From the NCBI RefSeq assembly GCF_019084075.1, contig NZ_JAHREN010000001.1, positions 2,763,501 through 2,827,500 of the forward strand: a stretch of DNA of 64,000 nucleotides, given 5' to 3'. The position numbers and the translations under genes are program-made. Within the stretch, counting starts at the first letter, position 1; the number at the start of each line of letters is the position of its first letter. This document shows positions 16,298-27,001 of this stretch, in pieces. The DNA is from Siccirubricoccus sp. G192 (lineage in GTDB: Bacteria > Pseudomonadota > Alphaproteobacteria > Acetobacterales > Acetobacteraceae). The notes beneath the pieces were generated by a model. It was not told where the DNA came from, searched no databases, and worked only from the letters and a program-made list of their open reading frames with translations.

Positions 16298-17647
16298 ATG
16301 AAGTATGCCAGCCAGAAGGTCGCCCATGTCTATTTCCTCGGCGCCCTCGGCCTGTTCGTGGTGCAGATCCTGTTCGGCCTGCTCGCCGGCACGGTCTATG
16401 CCCTGCCGAATTTCCTCGCCGAACTGCTGCCCTTCAACATCATTCGCATGATCCACACCAATGCGCTGGTGGTGTGGCTGCTGATGGGCTTCTTCGGCGC
16501 CGCCTACTACCTGGTCCCGGAGGAGGCGGAGCGCGAGCTGGAGAGCCCGCTGCTCGCCTATGTCCAGTTCGCGCTGCTGCTGGTCGGCGCGCTGGCCGCG
16601 GTGGGCGGCTACCTCATGGGCATCCATGAGGGGCGGGAGTTCCTGGAGCAGCCGCTCTGGATCAAATGGGCGATCGTCGTGGTCGCCGGCCTCTTCCTCT
16701 ACAATATCGGCATGACGGTGCTGAAGGGGCGCCGCACCGCGATCACCAACGTGCTGCTGCTCGGCATGGTCGGGATCGCGGTGTTCTGGCTCTTTGCCAT
16801 CTGGAACCCGGCGAACATCGCGGTCGACAAGCTCTACTGGTGGTATGTGATCCATCTCTGGGTCGAGGGGGTGTGGGAGCTGGTGATGGCCTCCATCCTG
16901 GCCTTCCTGGTCCTCAAGATGACCGGCGTCGACCGCGAGGTGGTGGAGAAGTGGCTCTATGCCATCGTCGGCCTGGCGCTGTTCTCCGGCCTGCTCGGCA
17001 CCGGCCACCACTACTACTGGATCGGCGCGCCGGGCTACTGGCAGTGGGTCGGCAGCATCTTCTCGACCTTCGAGGTCGCGCCCTTCTTTGCCATGGTGAT
17101 CTTCACCTTCAGCATGGTCTGGCGCGGCCGGCGCGACCACCCGAACAAGGCGGCGATGCTCTGGGCGCTGGGCTGCACGGTCGGCGCCTTCTTCGGCGCC
17201 GGGGTCTGGGGCTTCATGCACACCCTGCACGGGGTGAACTACTACAGCCACGGCACCCAGATCACCGCAGCCCACGGCCACCTCGCCTTCTTCGGCGCCT
17301 ATGTGATGCTGAACCTGGCCATCATCACCTATGCCATGCCCTATCTGCGCGGCCGCCAGCCCTACAACCAGGTGCTCAACATGTGGAGCTTCTGGATCAT
17401 GGTCTCGGCAATGTTCTTCATGACCATCGTGCTGACCTTCGCCGGCGTGGTGCAGGTGCACCTGCAGCGGGTGATGGGCATGATGTACATGGAGGTGCAG
17501 GAGCAACTGCTGCTGTTCTACTGGATGCGGCTCGGCGCCGGCGCCGTCGTGGCGGTTGCCGTGCTGCTCTATGTCTGGTCGGTGCTCGGCCCGGTGCATG
17601 AGGAACGGCCGGCGCACATGGCCGCCGAACCGCAGCCCGCCGAATGA
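16298..17647 (+). CDS. norB: Nitric oxide reductase subunit B (cNOR)
   Basis: NorB is the catalytic heme b/b3-FeB subunit that reduces two NO to N2O. The 449-residue polytopic protein retains all ligands: His53 and His328 for low-spin heme b, His326 for heme b3, and His186, His237 and His238 for FeB, with Glu190 in H-L-W-V-E next to the active site. No N-terminal quinol-oxidising extension is present, so it is the cytochrome c-dependent form, consistent with norC upstream. Its stop overlaps the start of a norQ-like remnant. NorQ and NorD, normally needed to insert FeB, are absent here. Confidence 0.97.
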   Translation: MKYASQKVAHVYFLGALGLFVVQILFGLLAGTVYALPNFLAELLPFNIIRMIHTNALVVWLLMGFFGAAYYLVPEEAERELESPLLAYVQFALLLVGALAAVGGYLMGIHEGREFLEQPLWIKWAIVVVAGLFLYNIGMTVLKGRRTAITNVLLLGMVGIAVFWLFAIWNPANIAVDKLYWWYVIHLWVEGVWELVMASILAFLVLKMTGVDREVVEKWLYAIVGLALFSGLLGTGHHYYWIGAPGYWQWVGSIFSTFEVAPFFAMVIFTFSMVWRGRRDHPNKAAMLWALGCTVGAFFGAGVWGFMHTLHGVNYYSHGTQITAAHGHLAFFGAYVMLNLAIITYAMPYLRGRQPYNQVLNMWSFWIMVSAMFFMTIVLTFAGVVQVHLQRVMGMMYMEVQEQLLLFYWMRLGAGAVVAVAVLLYVWSVLGPVHEERPAHMAAEPQPAE

Positions 17648-17931
17648 GCCGCACCGCCCAGGGGACGGGCCAGGGGACGGGCCAGGGGACGGGCCAGGAG
17701 AGGAGCCAGGGGACGGGCCAGGAGGCGGGCGAGGGAATGGCGCCCGCCATCCCCTACTACGCACCCACCGGCGAGGAATGCTCCCTCTTCGAACAGGCCT
17801 TCCGCTCCGAGCCGCACGCAACACGCCCCCTTGCCTCCTCCATGGCGTGGCAGGGCGAAGGCCGCCCCGATTCAGGGCTTCCGCTGCTCTGCCACGATGC
17901 AGGAAAAGGCGGCGGCCGGCTGCTCAGGTAA
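17644..17931 (+). pseudogene. norQ: norQ remnant, first few dozen codons only
   Basis: A 95-codon frame starts with an ATG overlapping the norB stop, exactly where norQ begins in norCBQD operons. After a repetitive G-T-G-Q stretch it contains P-Y-Y-A-P-T-G-E-E-C and S-L-F-E-Q-A-F-R, which matches the N-terminal end of NorQ/NirQ/CbbQ ATPases. The next expected element, the Walker A segment G-P-T-G-C-G-K-T, is missing, and the remaining residues look random. The frame ends eight bases inside the nirX 3' end. I read it as the stump left by a deletion that removed the rest of norQ and norD. Confidence 0.7.
17659..17730 (+). repeat. Six tandem 12-bp units in the norQ stump
   Basis: Six head-to-tail 12-base units follow consensus CAGGGGACGGGC; units 1, 2, 3 and 5 are identical, and units 4 and 6 are degenerate. 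They encode repeats of G-T-G-Q. Being a multiple of three, they keep the frame open. They probably arose by slippage after the gene lost function. Confidence 0.9.
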
Positions 17932-18928
17932 GCAACCGCGGCGCCAGGCCGGGTTCCGAGACGATGGCCCGCGTCGCCCCGGCCCGCCGCAGCAACTCCA
18001 CCCTTTGCTCATGCGCAAGCAACGTCATGGCCGTGGCCAGCGCATCGGCAAGTGCAGCGCCCGGCGCGACCACCGAAGCGGCACGATCGGCCGGCGGGAA
18101 CCCGCCGCTGCGGGGATCGATGATGTGGTGGCGCCGCGCATCCACCGTGAAGGGGCTGCCGCGGCCGGCGGAGGTGGCAAGGCCCGCATCCTCCAGCGTG
18201 ATCGTCGGGCCGCCGCCGGGCATGGCGGGATGTTCCAGTCCGACGCGCCAGGGCCCGCCATCGGGCCCGGTGCCGGAGCCGCGCAACTCGCCGATATCGA
18301 CGAGCACATCCGCCATGCCCGCCTCGCGGAGCAGGCCGGTGACCCGGTCCGTGATGTAGCCCTGGGCGATGCCGTTCAGCGTCACCGCCATCCCTGGCCG
18401 GGCCAGGCGCAGGGCCGCGGTGCCGATCTCGATCCCACGATAATCCACGAGGGCGCGTGCGGCGGCGATGGCGGCCTCCGGCGGGTCGCCGGCGCAATCC
18501 GCATGCAGGCGCCAGAGCGGCTGGATCGTCACGTCGAAGGCGCCACCGGTGAGGTCGCCCAGGCGCTGCGCCTCCGCCAGCAGGCGCCGCAGGTCGAGCG
18601 AGGGCCGCTCCAGCCTTCCGTCGCGATTGAGACGGGACAGTGCCGACCAGGGACGGAACAGGCTGAACTCCTCCTCCAGCCTGTCGATCTCGGCAACCAC
18701 GGCAGCGAGCGTGGCGCGGGCCGCCATCGGATCGCGGTGCCGCAACAGGATGCGCGCCTCGGCGCCGAGCGCGGCGCCGCGCCATTCCACGGTCGCGGCC
18801 GATGCCTGCCGCGCCCCGCCGCGCAGCAGTGCCGCCACGCCGCCGAGGGCGGCGGCGCCGGCGAGGATGCGCAGCGCCCGGCGCCGTGGCATGCGGCGGA
18901 GGTGGCCTGCCGGTCGCTGCCCGATCAT
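17924..18928 (-). CDS. nirX: ApbE-like FAD:protein FMN transferase, NirX/NosX type
   Basis: The 334-residue product transfers FMN to a threonine of periplasmic target domains, here presumably NirI. It has an R-R-R-A-L-R-I-L twin-arginine-like leader with a hydrophobic stretch near 20-35, and ApbE motifs including E-E-E-F-S-L-F, T-G-G-A-F-D-V-T, T-L-N-G-I-A-Q-G-Y and A-D-A-L-A-T-A. Its ATG overlaps the nirI stop, so it is coupled to nirI. NirX, rather than NosX, is the better name, because the pair faces nirS and there is no nosZ. Its 3' end overlaps the norQ stump. Confidence 0.85.
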   Translation of the reverse strand: MIGQRPAGHLRRMPRRRALRILAGAAALGGVAALLRGGARQASAATVEWRGAALGAEARILLRHRDPMAARATLAAVVAEIDRLEEEFSLFRPWSALSRLNRDGRLERPSLDLRRLLAEAQRLGDLTGGAFDVTIQPLWRLHADCAGDPPEAAIAAARALVDYRGIEIGTAALRLARPGMAVTLNGIAQGYITDRVTGLLREAGMADVLVDIGELRGSGTGPDGGPWRVGLEHPAMPGGGPTITLEDAGLATSAGRGSPFTVDARRHHIIDPRSGGFPPADRAASVVAPGAALADALATAMTLLAHEQRVELLRRAGATRAIVSEPGLAPRLLT

Positions 18929-21053
18929 GTCCGGCCTCCGGTGCCCATCGCGGCCCGCTCGCGCTGCTTGCGCTGGATGGCGAGGGCCGGGCAGGTATGC
19001 TCATCGTAGTAGAGGGTCTGGCATTTCAGGCAGTTGATGCATTCATTCGGGTTGATCCGGCCCTCCGGATGGATCGCCTGGACCGGGCAGGCCCGCGCGC
19101 AGATCTGGCAGGGCTTGCCGCACTGCTTGTGCCGCTTCAGCCACTCGAAGATCCGGATGCGGGCCGGCAGGGCCAGTGCGGCGCCGAGCGGGCAGAGGTA
19201 GCGGCAGAACATGCGCTCGATGAACAGCCCGCCCACCAGCAGCGCCAGCGCATAGGCCACGAAGGGCCAGGCCCGCAGGAAATGCAGGATGATGGCGGTC
19301 TTGAAAGGCTCGACCTCCGCTGCGGCGAAGGCCAGTTCGATCGGGCCGAGGGAAAGCCCGAGCAGGCCGAGGAAGATGATGTATTTCACCGGCCAGAGCC
19401 GCTCATGCAGCGCGAAGGGCACCGTCACCTGCGGCAGGCGGAGCCGGCGCGCGAGCAGGTTCAGCAGTTCCTGCAACGCGCCGAAGGGGCAGAGCCAGCC
19501 GCAGAACACGCCGCGCCCCCAGAACAGCAACGCCACGGCAACGAAGCCCCAGAGCACGAAGCCCAGCGGGTCGAGCAGGAAGGGCTCCCAGCTGAAATCC
19601 ATGCGCAGCGCCGCGGTGAAGGAAAGGAGATTGACGATCGAGAGCTGCGCCCCCCGCATGCCAGCCGAGCCAGGCCAGGGTGAAGACCAGCCCCGCGAAG
19701 CGGAGCCCCCGCCACAAGCGCGGCCGCCGCGACACCGGGTCCTGCAGCATCAGCGTGGCGAAGAGCGCCAGCAGCGCCAGGGCAAGGACGGTAAGCCGCC
19801 CGGATTGCGCCTCCCAGGCGCGGTGCCATGACGGCGTGGCCCCCCTCGCTCTCCTCCGGCATGGCCTCGGCGGGCGGCGCCGGGCGGAAGTGGCGCTCCG
19901 GCAGGGTATAGGGCAGGGCGAAGATGGCCATGGCGGGGCCGCCCTCCGGCCGCCGCTCGGTGATGGCGAGTTCCAGGCGCCAGGGCGCGGCCGGGTCGAG
20001 GCCGCTTTCGGGCGACAGCACGAAGATGGCGGCCTCGCGCAGCTCCGGTGCGCCGGCGGCGCGCAGGCGTTCGACCTGGTGGTGCTGCGCGGCGACCAGC
20101 CCGATGGTGCGCTCGCCCTGCACGATCTGCACCCGGTCGAAGACGCCGCTCCGGACCCAGGCGGTGCCCTTGAAGGAATAGGCGCCCTCGCCGCCGATGA
20201 AGACCAGGTTCGACCCCGGTGCCGCGTCGGCGAGCAGCCGGGCATGCTCCGCCTGGCCGAGCAGGTTGGCGCCGATCTGCGCCGGCGTGGCTAGGGCGGT
20301 GTAGAGCGTGGCGTAATTCGCCGCGGGTGGCAGCAGTGCCGCCGCTGGGTTGGGTGCCCCCGCCCGGCGGAGCGCCGCCGCGGCCTCCGCTGCGGTGATC
20401 CGCAGCCGCGCGATGGAGCCGTCCTCGCGCAGCGCCTCCCACCCCTCCGGCTGGAAGGCATCGAGCTCGATCCGCGCCGTGCCGCCCCCGCCTCCGAGGG
20501 CGCAGGGCAGGCCACGCCCGCGCGCCACCGCCCGCGCGGCGCCGAGAATCGCGTCATGCAACGCGAAGGAACTGATCGTGGCGCGGCTGATGGCCTGCAC
20601 CGATTGGCCCTCCGCGGCGGCACCGATGCGGATGCGGCGGGCGACATCGAGCCCGGCATATTGGCGCACGAAACCGGCAAGTGCCCCGGGCCCGAGGCCG
20701 AGCATCAGGATGGGCTCGTGCTGCTCCAGCAACTCGGCGCCGGTGATGCGGCAATCGAGCCCCAGCCCCACCAGCACATCCAGCGGCCGCGTGCCGTAGC
20801 CGCCCCCGCCCGTCACCTCCTTCGTCGAGAGGACGTAACCGAGCAACCTGTCGCCGTCATAGGCCGGCATGGCGGGCGGCGTATCCTCGGGCGCGCCGAA
20901 GCGATCTGCCGCCGGGAAAACCTGGCGCAGCACGGCATCGCCCGGCGCCCCGGCCCCGCCGGCCAGGACGAGCAACAACACGAGAAAGAGAACCCTGGCC
21001 GATTTCCAGGCCCGGTGGTTCCACATCCAGCGCTTTACCGGCCTAGGGTGCAT
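18925..21053 (-). CDS. nirI: NirI/NosR-type membrane iron-sulfur flavoprotein, two frameshifts
   Basis: NosR/NirI proteins carry electrons across the membrane toward periplasmic denitrification enzymes. The N-terminal part (residues about 30-380) is the periplasmic FMN-binding domain, with an S-R-A-T-I-S-S flavinylation site (threonine), followed by helices and a polyferredoxin C-terminus with F-C-G-W-L-C-P-F-G-A, R-Y-L-C-P-L-G-A and two clusters C-x2-C-x2-C-x3-C-P and C-I-N-C-L-K-C. Two C6 runs, 19840-19845 and 19650-19655, each contain one base too many; removing them restores a 708-residue protein of normal size. A second start ten codons later (M-W-N-H) is possible. It is divergent from nirS, as in Paracoccus. 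Confidence 0.82.
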
Positions 21054-21112
21054 TCCGGGTTCGTTGCCAAAGTGGCTGATGTCGATTTTAACGAAGGCAA
21101 GGTTTCAAATAC

Positions 21113-21126
21113 TTGCGCTGGATCAA
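21113..21126. promoter_or_regulatory. FNR/NNR-type box between nirI and nirS
   Basis: The 14-mer TTGCGCTGGATCAA fits the FNR/DNR/NNR consensus TTGAT-N4-ATCAA with a perfect right half and a TTG left half. It lies 67 bases upstream of the nirS start and 60 bases from the nirI start, so it could serve both directions. Oxygen- or NO-sensing control is inferred from the motif and position. Confidence 0.5.
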
Positions 21127-21152
21127 AGGGGGATGGCAAGTTTCCTGCGTAG

Positions 21153-23189
<2,037 letters not shown>

Positions 23190-23203
23190 CGGTCCGATCC
23201 TGA

Positions 23204-23273
23204 CGCCTGGTCCCCAGGCGGCAGGTGGATCGGTCCACCGAACCAGGGTTGGTGGTGCGGATTCGCACCACCA
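23204..23273 (+). other. Three consecutive RNA hairpins between nirS and nirE
   Basis: Three perfect stem-loops follow the nirS stop: CGCCTGG/CCAGGCG with a 3-base loop (23204-23220), GGTGGA/TCCACC with a TCGG loop (23224-23239), and TGGTGGTGCG/CGCACCACCA with a GATT loop (23250-23273). None is followed by a T run, so they are unlikely to be simple terminators. They may stabilise the abundant nirS message or lower expression of the downstream heme d1 genes. Confidence 0.7.
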
Positions 23274-23325
23274 GCGGCCGCGGCACGACCCGGCGCCATC
23301 GAGCAACCAACCCGCGCGACGAGGT

Positions 23326-24108
23326 ATGGCCATGCCGGAGGGCACGATGAAGATGGGCGCCACCGGCCCGGTCCACCTCGTGGGTGCCGGGCCCGGCGAC
23401 CCGGATCTGCTGACGGTCCGGGCGCGCCGGTTGGTCGAGACGGCCGAGGCGGTGGTCTTCGACCGCCTCGTGGCCGAGGAGATCCTGGCCCTGGTGCCGC
23501 CGGACGCGCTGCGCCTGGATGTGGGCAAGGCGCCGGGCCAGCACCGGATGACGCAGCCGGAGATCAACGCGCTGCTGGTGGACCTCGCCCGCAGCGGCCT
23601 CAGCGTGGTGCGGCTGAAGGGCGGCGACCCCTTCACCTTCGGGCGCGGCGGCGAGGAGGCGGAGTATCTCCGCCGCCACGGCATCACGGTTGAGGTGGTG
23701 CCCGGTGTCACCTCGGCGGCCGGCTGCGCCGCCGCGATCGGCGTGCCGCTGACACATCGCGGACTGGCGCATGGCGTGCGCTACGTGACGGGGCATTGCC
23801 AGGATGGCGGCGCGCTCGACCTCGACTGGGCGGGGCTGGCCGATCCCGACACCACGCTCATCGTCTATATGGGCTTCGCGCAGATCGGCGGGATCGCCGA
23901 GCGGCTGGTCGCGGCGGGGCTCCCGGAGACGACACCGGTGGCGGCGGTGCAGAGCGGCACGACGCCGCGGCAGCGCCACATGCTCGCTACCCTTGGCAGC
24001 ATCGGAGAGACGGCGGCGCTGGCCGGCGGCCCCGTACTGTTCATCATCGGCCGGGTGGTGGCGCTCGCCCCGGCGCAGGCGGAATGCCATGCACTGGCCC
24101 CGGCCTAG
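23326..24108 (+). CDS. nirE: Uroporphyrinogen-III C-methyltransferase for heme d1
   Basis: NirE (SUMT) adds two methyl groups from SAM to uroporphyrinogen III, giving precorrin-2, the first step toward heme d1. The 260-residue protein has the SAM-binding V-G-A-G-P-G-D-P-D-L-L-T motif at the start, R-L-K-G-G-D-P-F-T-F-G-R-G-G-E-E near 100 and V-P-G-V-T-S-A near 127. A second ATG two codons inside (23332) is equally plausible. The last 20 bases overlap the start of nirC. Confidence 0.92.
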   Translation: MAMPEGTMKMGATGPVHLVGAGPGDPDLLTVRARRLVETAEAVVFDRLVAEEILALVPPDALRLDVGKAPGQHRMTQPEINALLVDLARSGLSVVRLKGGDPFTFGRGGEEAEYLRRHGITVEVVPGVTSAAGCAAAIGVPLTHRGLAHGVRYVTGHCQDGGALDLDWAGLADPDTTLIVYMGFAQIGGIAERLVAAGLPETTPVAAVQSGTTPRQRHMLATLGSIGETAALAGGPVLFIIGRVVALAPAQAECHALAPA

Positions 24109-24426
24109 GCTGGCCGCCCTGCTGGCCGCCCTTGCCGCGCCGCTGCCGGCCGCCGCCGACGCCGGAATCCCGAAGGCACGACAGGACGAGCTGCGGCACC
24201 TGCTGCTGCACGACTGCGGCTCCTGCCACGGGCTGACGATGCGCGGCGGCCTCGGCCGGCCGCTGCTGCCCGAAACGCTGGCCGGCCGCAGCGACGATGC
24301 GCTGGCGGAGGTGATCCTGCAGGGCATCCGCGGCACTGCCATGCCGCCCTGGCGCGACGAGCTGACCGCCGGGGAGGCGCTCTGGATGGTGCGCGATTGC
24401 GCAGGGGAGACGTGCATGAGCACTAG
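24089..24426 (+). CDS. nirC: Small c-type cytochrome NirC; as sequenced, open into nirF
   Basis: The product has a signal peptide (R-L-A-A-L-L-A-A-L-A-A-P-L-P-A-A-A) and one heme c site C-G-S-C-H at 43-47, with a likely Met ligand in G-T-A-M-P-P-W. NirC is a small electron carrier or assembly factor for NirS. In the sequence as given the frame has no stop and continues into nirF, forming one 506-residue frame (24089-25609). If one base is missing near 24385-24392, the NirC ending would become a family-like R-L-R-R-G-D-V-H with a stop at 24424-24426, 112 residues. I favour that, but a true fusion is possible. Confidence 0.75.
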
Positions 24427-25609
24427 GCGGGACGTCCTGGGCGGGCTGCTTGCCGCAGGCACGCTGACAGGCGGCGCGGCGCCGGCCGCGGTGGTGGAGC
24501 GCGGCACCGGCGATCTCGGCATTGTCGTCGAGCGCGCCTCCGGCAGCGTGCAGATCGTGGAGACGACGGGGCGAAGCGCGCTCGGCCGCATCACCGGCCT
24601 CGGCGATCTGTCGCACGCCTCGGCGGTGTTCTCGCGCGACGGGCGCTACGCTTTCGTCTTCGGCCGCGATGGGGGGTTGAGCAAGCTCGACCTGCTGCGC
24701 GGCGTGCTGGCCCAGCGCATCATGCAGGCCGGCAATTCGATCGGCGGCGCGATCTCCGATGACGGGCGGCTGGTCGCGGTCGGCAATTACGAGCCCGGCG
24801 GCGTGCGGATCTTCGACGCCGAGACCCTGGCGCCGGTGGCGGAGATCCCGGCCGCCCATGGCCCCGACGGAGCGGCCCGCTCCAAGGTGGTGGGGCTCGC
24901 GGACCTGCCGGGGCGCGGCTTCGCCTTCAGCCTCTTCGACGCCGGCGAGATCTGGATCGCCACCATCCCGCGGGAGGGGGCGCCGGAGGTGCGGCGCTTC
25001 CGCGATGTCGGTCGGCAACCCTATGACGGCTTCGTCACGCCGGACGGCCGGCACTACATCGCAGGACTCTTCGGCGAGGACGGGCTCGCGCGCATCGATC
25101 TCTGGCAGCCGGAACTCGGCGTGCGGCGCGTGCTGGACGGCTATGGCCGTGGCGAGGAGCCGCTGCCGGTGTTCAAGATGCCGCATCTGCGCGGCTGGGC
25201 GGCGGCCGGCGAACTGCTCTTCCTCCCTGCGATCGGCCGCCACGAATTGCTGGTGGTGGATCGGCGCGACTGGACGGAACGCGGACGGGTCGCGACGCAT
25301 GGCCAGCCGGTCTTTGCCGTGGCCCGGCCCGGCGGGCGGCAGGTCTGGGTGAATTTCGCGCATCCGCGCAACGATGTGGTGCAGGTGGTGGATACCCAGA
25401 GCCTTTCGGTCATCCATGCCTTCACCCTCGGGCGCGGCGTGATGCACCTGGAATTCACCCCGCGCGGCGAGCAGGTCTGGATCTCGGTGCGCGACACGAA
25501 CCGGGTGGAGGTCTTCGACACGCAGAGCCTGGCGCGGATCGCCTCGCTTCCGGCCGAGAGCCCGAGCGGCATCTTCCTCACCGCCCGCGCGCAGCGGATC
25601 GGATTCTAG
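24416..25609 (+). CDS. nirF: Heme d1 biosynthesis protein NirF
   Basis: NirF is a periplasmic propeller protein required late in heme d1 synthesis. The start at 24416 is followed by a twin-arginine-type leader (S-T-R-R-D-V-L-G-G-L-L), and the body of about 370 residues shows repeated beta-propeller blades such as V-F-S-R-D-G-R-Y-A-F-V-F-G-R-D-G and H-L-E-F-T-P-R-G-E-Q-V-W. It lacks any heme c site, which separates it from NirN and NirS. The nirC frame runs into it without a stop. nirD starts with GTG two bases after its stop. Confidence 0.88.
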   Translation: MSTRRDVLGGLLAAGTLTGGAAPAAVVERGTGDLGIVVERASGSVQIVETTGRSALGRITGLGDLSHASAVFSRDGRYAFVFGRDGGLSKLDLLRGVLAQRIMQAGNSIGGAISDDGRLVAVGNYEPGGVRIFDAETLAPVAEIPAAHGPDGAARSKVVGLADLPGRGFAFSLFDAGEIWIATIPREGAPEVRRFRDVGRQPYDGFVTPDGRHYIAGLFGEDGLARIDLWQPELGVRRVLDGYGRGEEPLPVFKMPHLRGWAAAGELLFLPAIGRHELLVVDRRDWTERGRVATHGQPVFAVARPGGRQVWVNFAHPRNDVVQVVDTQSLSVIHAFTLGRGVMHLEFTPRGEQVWISVRDTNRVEVFDTQSLARIASLPAESPSGIFLTARAQRIGF

Positions 25610-25611
25610 CC

Positions 25612-26070
25612 GTGCTGCCGCTCGACGGGATCGACCGCCTGCTGCTCGACGGCTTCCAGCGCGATCTGCCGCTGGAGCCGCGGCCCTTTGCCGCCATCGC
25701 GCGCGACCTCGACCTGACGGAGGACGAGGTGATCGCGCGCCTCGCCGCCTTGCAGAAGGCGGGCGCTGTATCGCGCGTCGGCGCCGTGGTGCGACCGAAT
25801 ACCGCCGGGCGCAGCACCCTGGCGGCGATGGCGGTGCCGGCGGGACGGCTGGAGGAGGTGGGCAGCCTGGTGGCCGCGCAGCCGGAGGTGAATCACTGCT
25901 ACGAACGCGAACACCGGCTGAACCTGTGGTTCGTCGTCACCGCCGCCGATGCGGCAGGAGTCGCGGCGACGCTGGCGCGGGTGGCGGCATCGACCGGCCT
26001 GCCCGTGCTCGACCTGCCGCTGGAGGCCGAGTACCGCATCGACCTGGGATTCCCCCTGCGATGGACGTGA
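25612..26070 (+). CDS. nirD: Siroheme decarboxylase subunit NirD
   Basis: This AsnC/Lrp-like protein works with NirL, NirG and NirH to decarboxylate siroheme to 12,18-didecarboxysiroheme. The 152-residue product starts with GTG and has a winged-helix-like N-terminus (residues 1-65) and a ferredoxin-like domain with N-H-C-Y-E-R-E-H-R-L-N-L-W-F-V, closely like NirG. The next gene's start lies within its last codons. Order D-L-G-H is the standard one. Confidence 0.88.
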   Translation: MLPLDGIDRLLLDGFQRDLPLEPRPFAAIARDLDLTEDEVIARLAALQKAGAVSRVGAVVRPNTAGRSTLAAMAVPAGRLEEVGSLVAAQPEVNHCYEREHRLNLWFVVTAADAAGVAATLARVAASTGLPVLDLPLEAEYRIDLGFPLRWT

Positions 26071-26585
26071 TGGCGCAGGAACGCGCGCTGCTGGCCGCGC
26101 TCGCGGACGGGCTGCCGCTGGAACCGCGCCCCTTCGCGGCGCTCGGCGAGAGGCTGGGGATGACGGAGGCAGAGGTGCTGGAGGCGCTGCGCACCCTCGG
26201 CGAGCGCGGCGTGGTCCGCCGTTTCGGGGTGGTCGTGCGGCACCATGAATTGGGCTACCGCGCCAATGCCATGGTTGTCTGGGACGTACCGGATGACAGG
26301 GTGGACGCCACCGGCCGGACCCTGGCCACCGCGCCTGGCGTCACGCTTTGCTACCGGCGGCCGCGCCGTCCGCCGGACTGGCCTTACAACCTGTTCTGCA
26401 TGATCCATGGCCGCGACCGGGAGGCCGTGCTGTGCGCTGTGGAGCGGGCGGCGGAACTGGCAGGGCTGGAGGATATGCCGCGCGCCGTGCTTTTCAGCGG
26501 CCGGCGGTTCAAGCAGCGCGGCGCGGTCTTCGGCCCGACACCTTCAGGAGAAGCGGCATGGACGATCTCGACCGCCGCATCGTGA
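26061..26585 (+). CDS. nirL: Siroheme decarboxylase subunit NirL
   Basis: The 174-residue product belongs to the same siroheme decarboxylase family, in its NirL/NirH type. The N-terminal helix-turn-helix is followed by L-G-Y-R-A-N-A-M-V-V-W-D-V and C-Y-R-R-P-R-R-P-P-D-W-P-Y-N-L-F, both nearly repeated in NirH. The ATG at 26061 overlaps nirD by ten bases; an ATG at 26070 is a close alternative. The last 28 bases overlap nirG. Confidence 0.88.
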   Translation: MDVMAQERALLAALADGLPLEPRPFAALGERLGMTEAEVLEALRTLGERGVVRRFGVVVRHHELGYRANAMVVWDVPDDRVDATGRTLATAPGVTLCYRRPRRPPDWPYNLFCMIHGRDREAVLCAVERAAELAGLEDMPRAVLFSGRRFKQRGAVFGPTPSGEAAWTISTAAS

Positions 26586-27001
26586 ACGCGCTGCAGGGCG
26601 GCTTCCCGGTCTGCGAGCGGCCCTTCGCCGTCGCCGCCGAGGGGCTCGGCATGGATGAGACGACGCTGATCGCGCGTATCGCCGCGCTGCGGGCGGAGGG
26701 TGTGCTCTCCCGCTTCGGCCCGCTCTACAAGGCCGAGGGGCTGGGCGGCGCCGTTACCCTGGCCGCCATGGCGGTGCCGGAGGACCGCTTCGAGGAGGTC
26801 GTCGCGCTGGTGAACGCGCATCCGGAGGTGGCGCACAACTACGCGCGCGACCACCAGCTCAACATGTGGTTCGTGCTGGCGACGGAGGACGAGGCCCGCA
26901 TCGCCGCCACAATCCGCGCCATCGAGGCGGAGACCGGGCTTGCGGTGCTGAACATGCCGCGGCTCGCCGAATACCATGTCGGCCTGCGGCTGGAGGCATG
27001 A
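26558..27001 (+). CDS. nirG: Siroheme decarboxylase subunit NirG
   Basis: The 147-residue product is the NirD-type partner of NirH. It begins M-D-D-L-D-R-R-I-V-N-A-L-Q-G-G-F-P, the usual AsnC-like opening, and contains H-N-Y-A-R-D-H-Q-L-N-M-W-F-V, the heme-binding region seen also in NirD. A CAGGAG ribosome-binding site lies ten bases before the ATG, inside nirL. Its stop overlaps the nirH start. Confidence 0.88.
   Translation: MDDLDRRIVNALQGGFPVCERPFAVAAEGLGMDETTLIARIAALRAEGVLSRFGPLYKAEGLGGAVTLAAMAVPEDRFEEVVALVNAHPEVAHNYARDHQLNMWFVLATEDEARIAATIRAIEAETGLAVLNMPRLAEYHVGLRLEA

Noticed and set aside
17659-17730. CRISPR array
   Set aside because: The 12-base units are directly adjacent with no spacers and no cas genes are nearby.
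18925-21053. NosR (nitrous oxide reduction) identity
   Set aside because: No nosZ, nosD or nosL is present and the gene faces nirS with an ApbE partner, so NirI fits better; the two are homologous.
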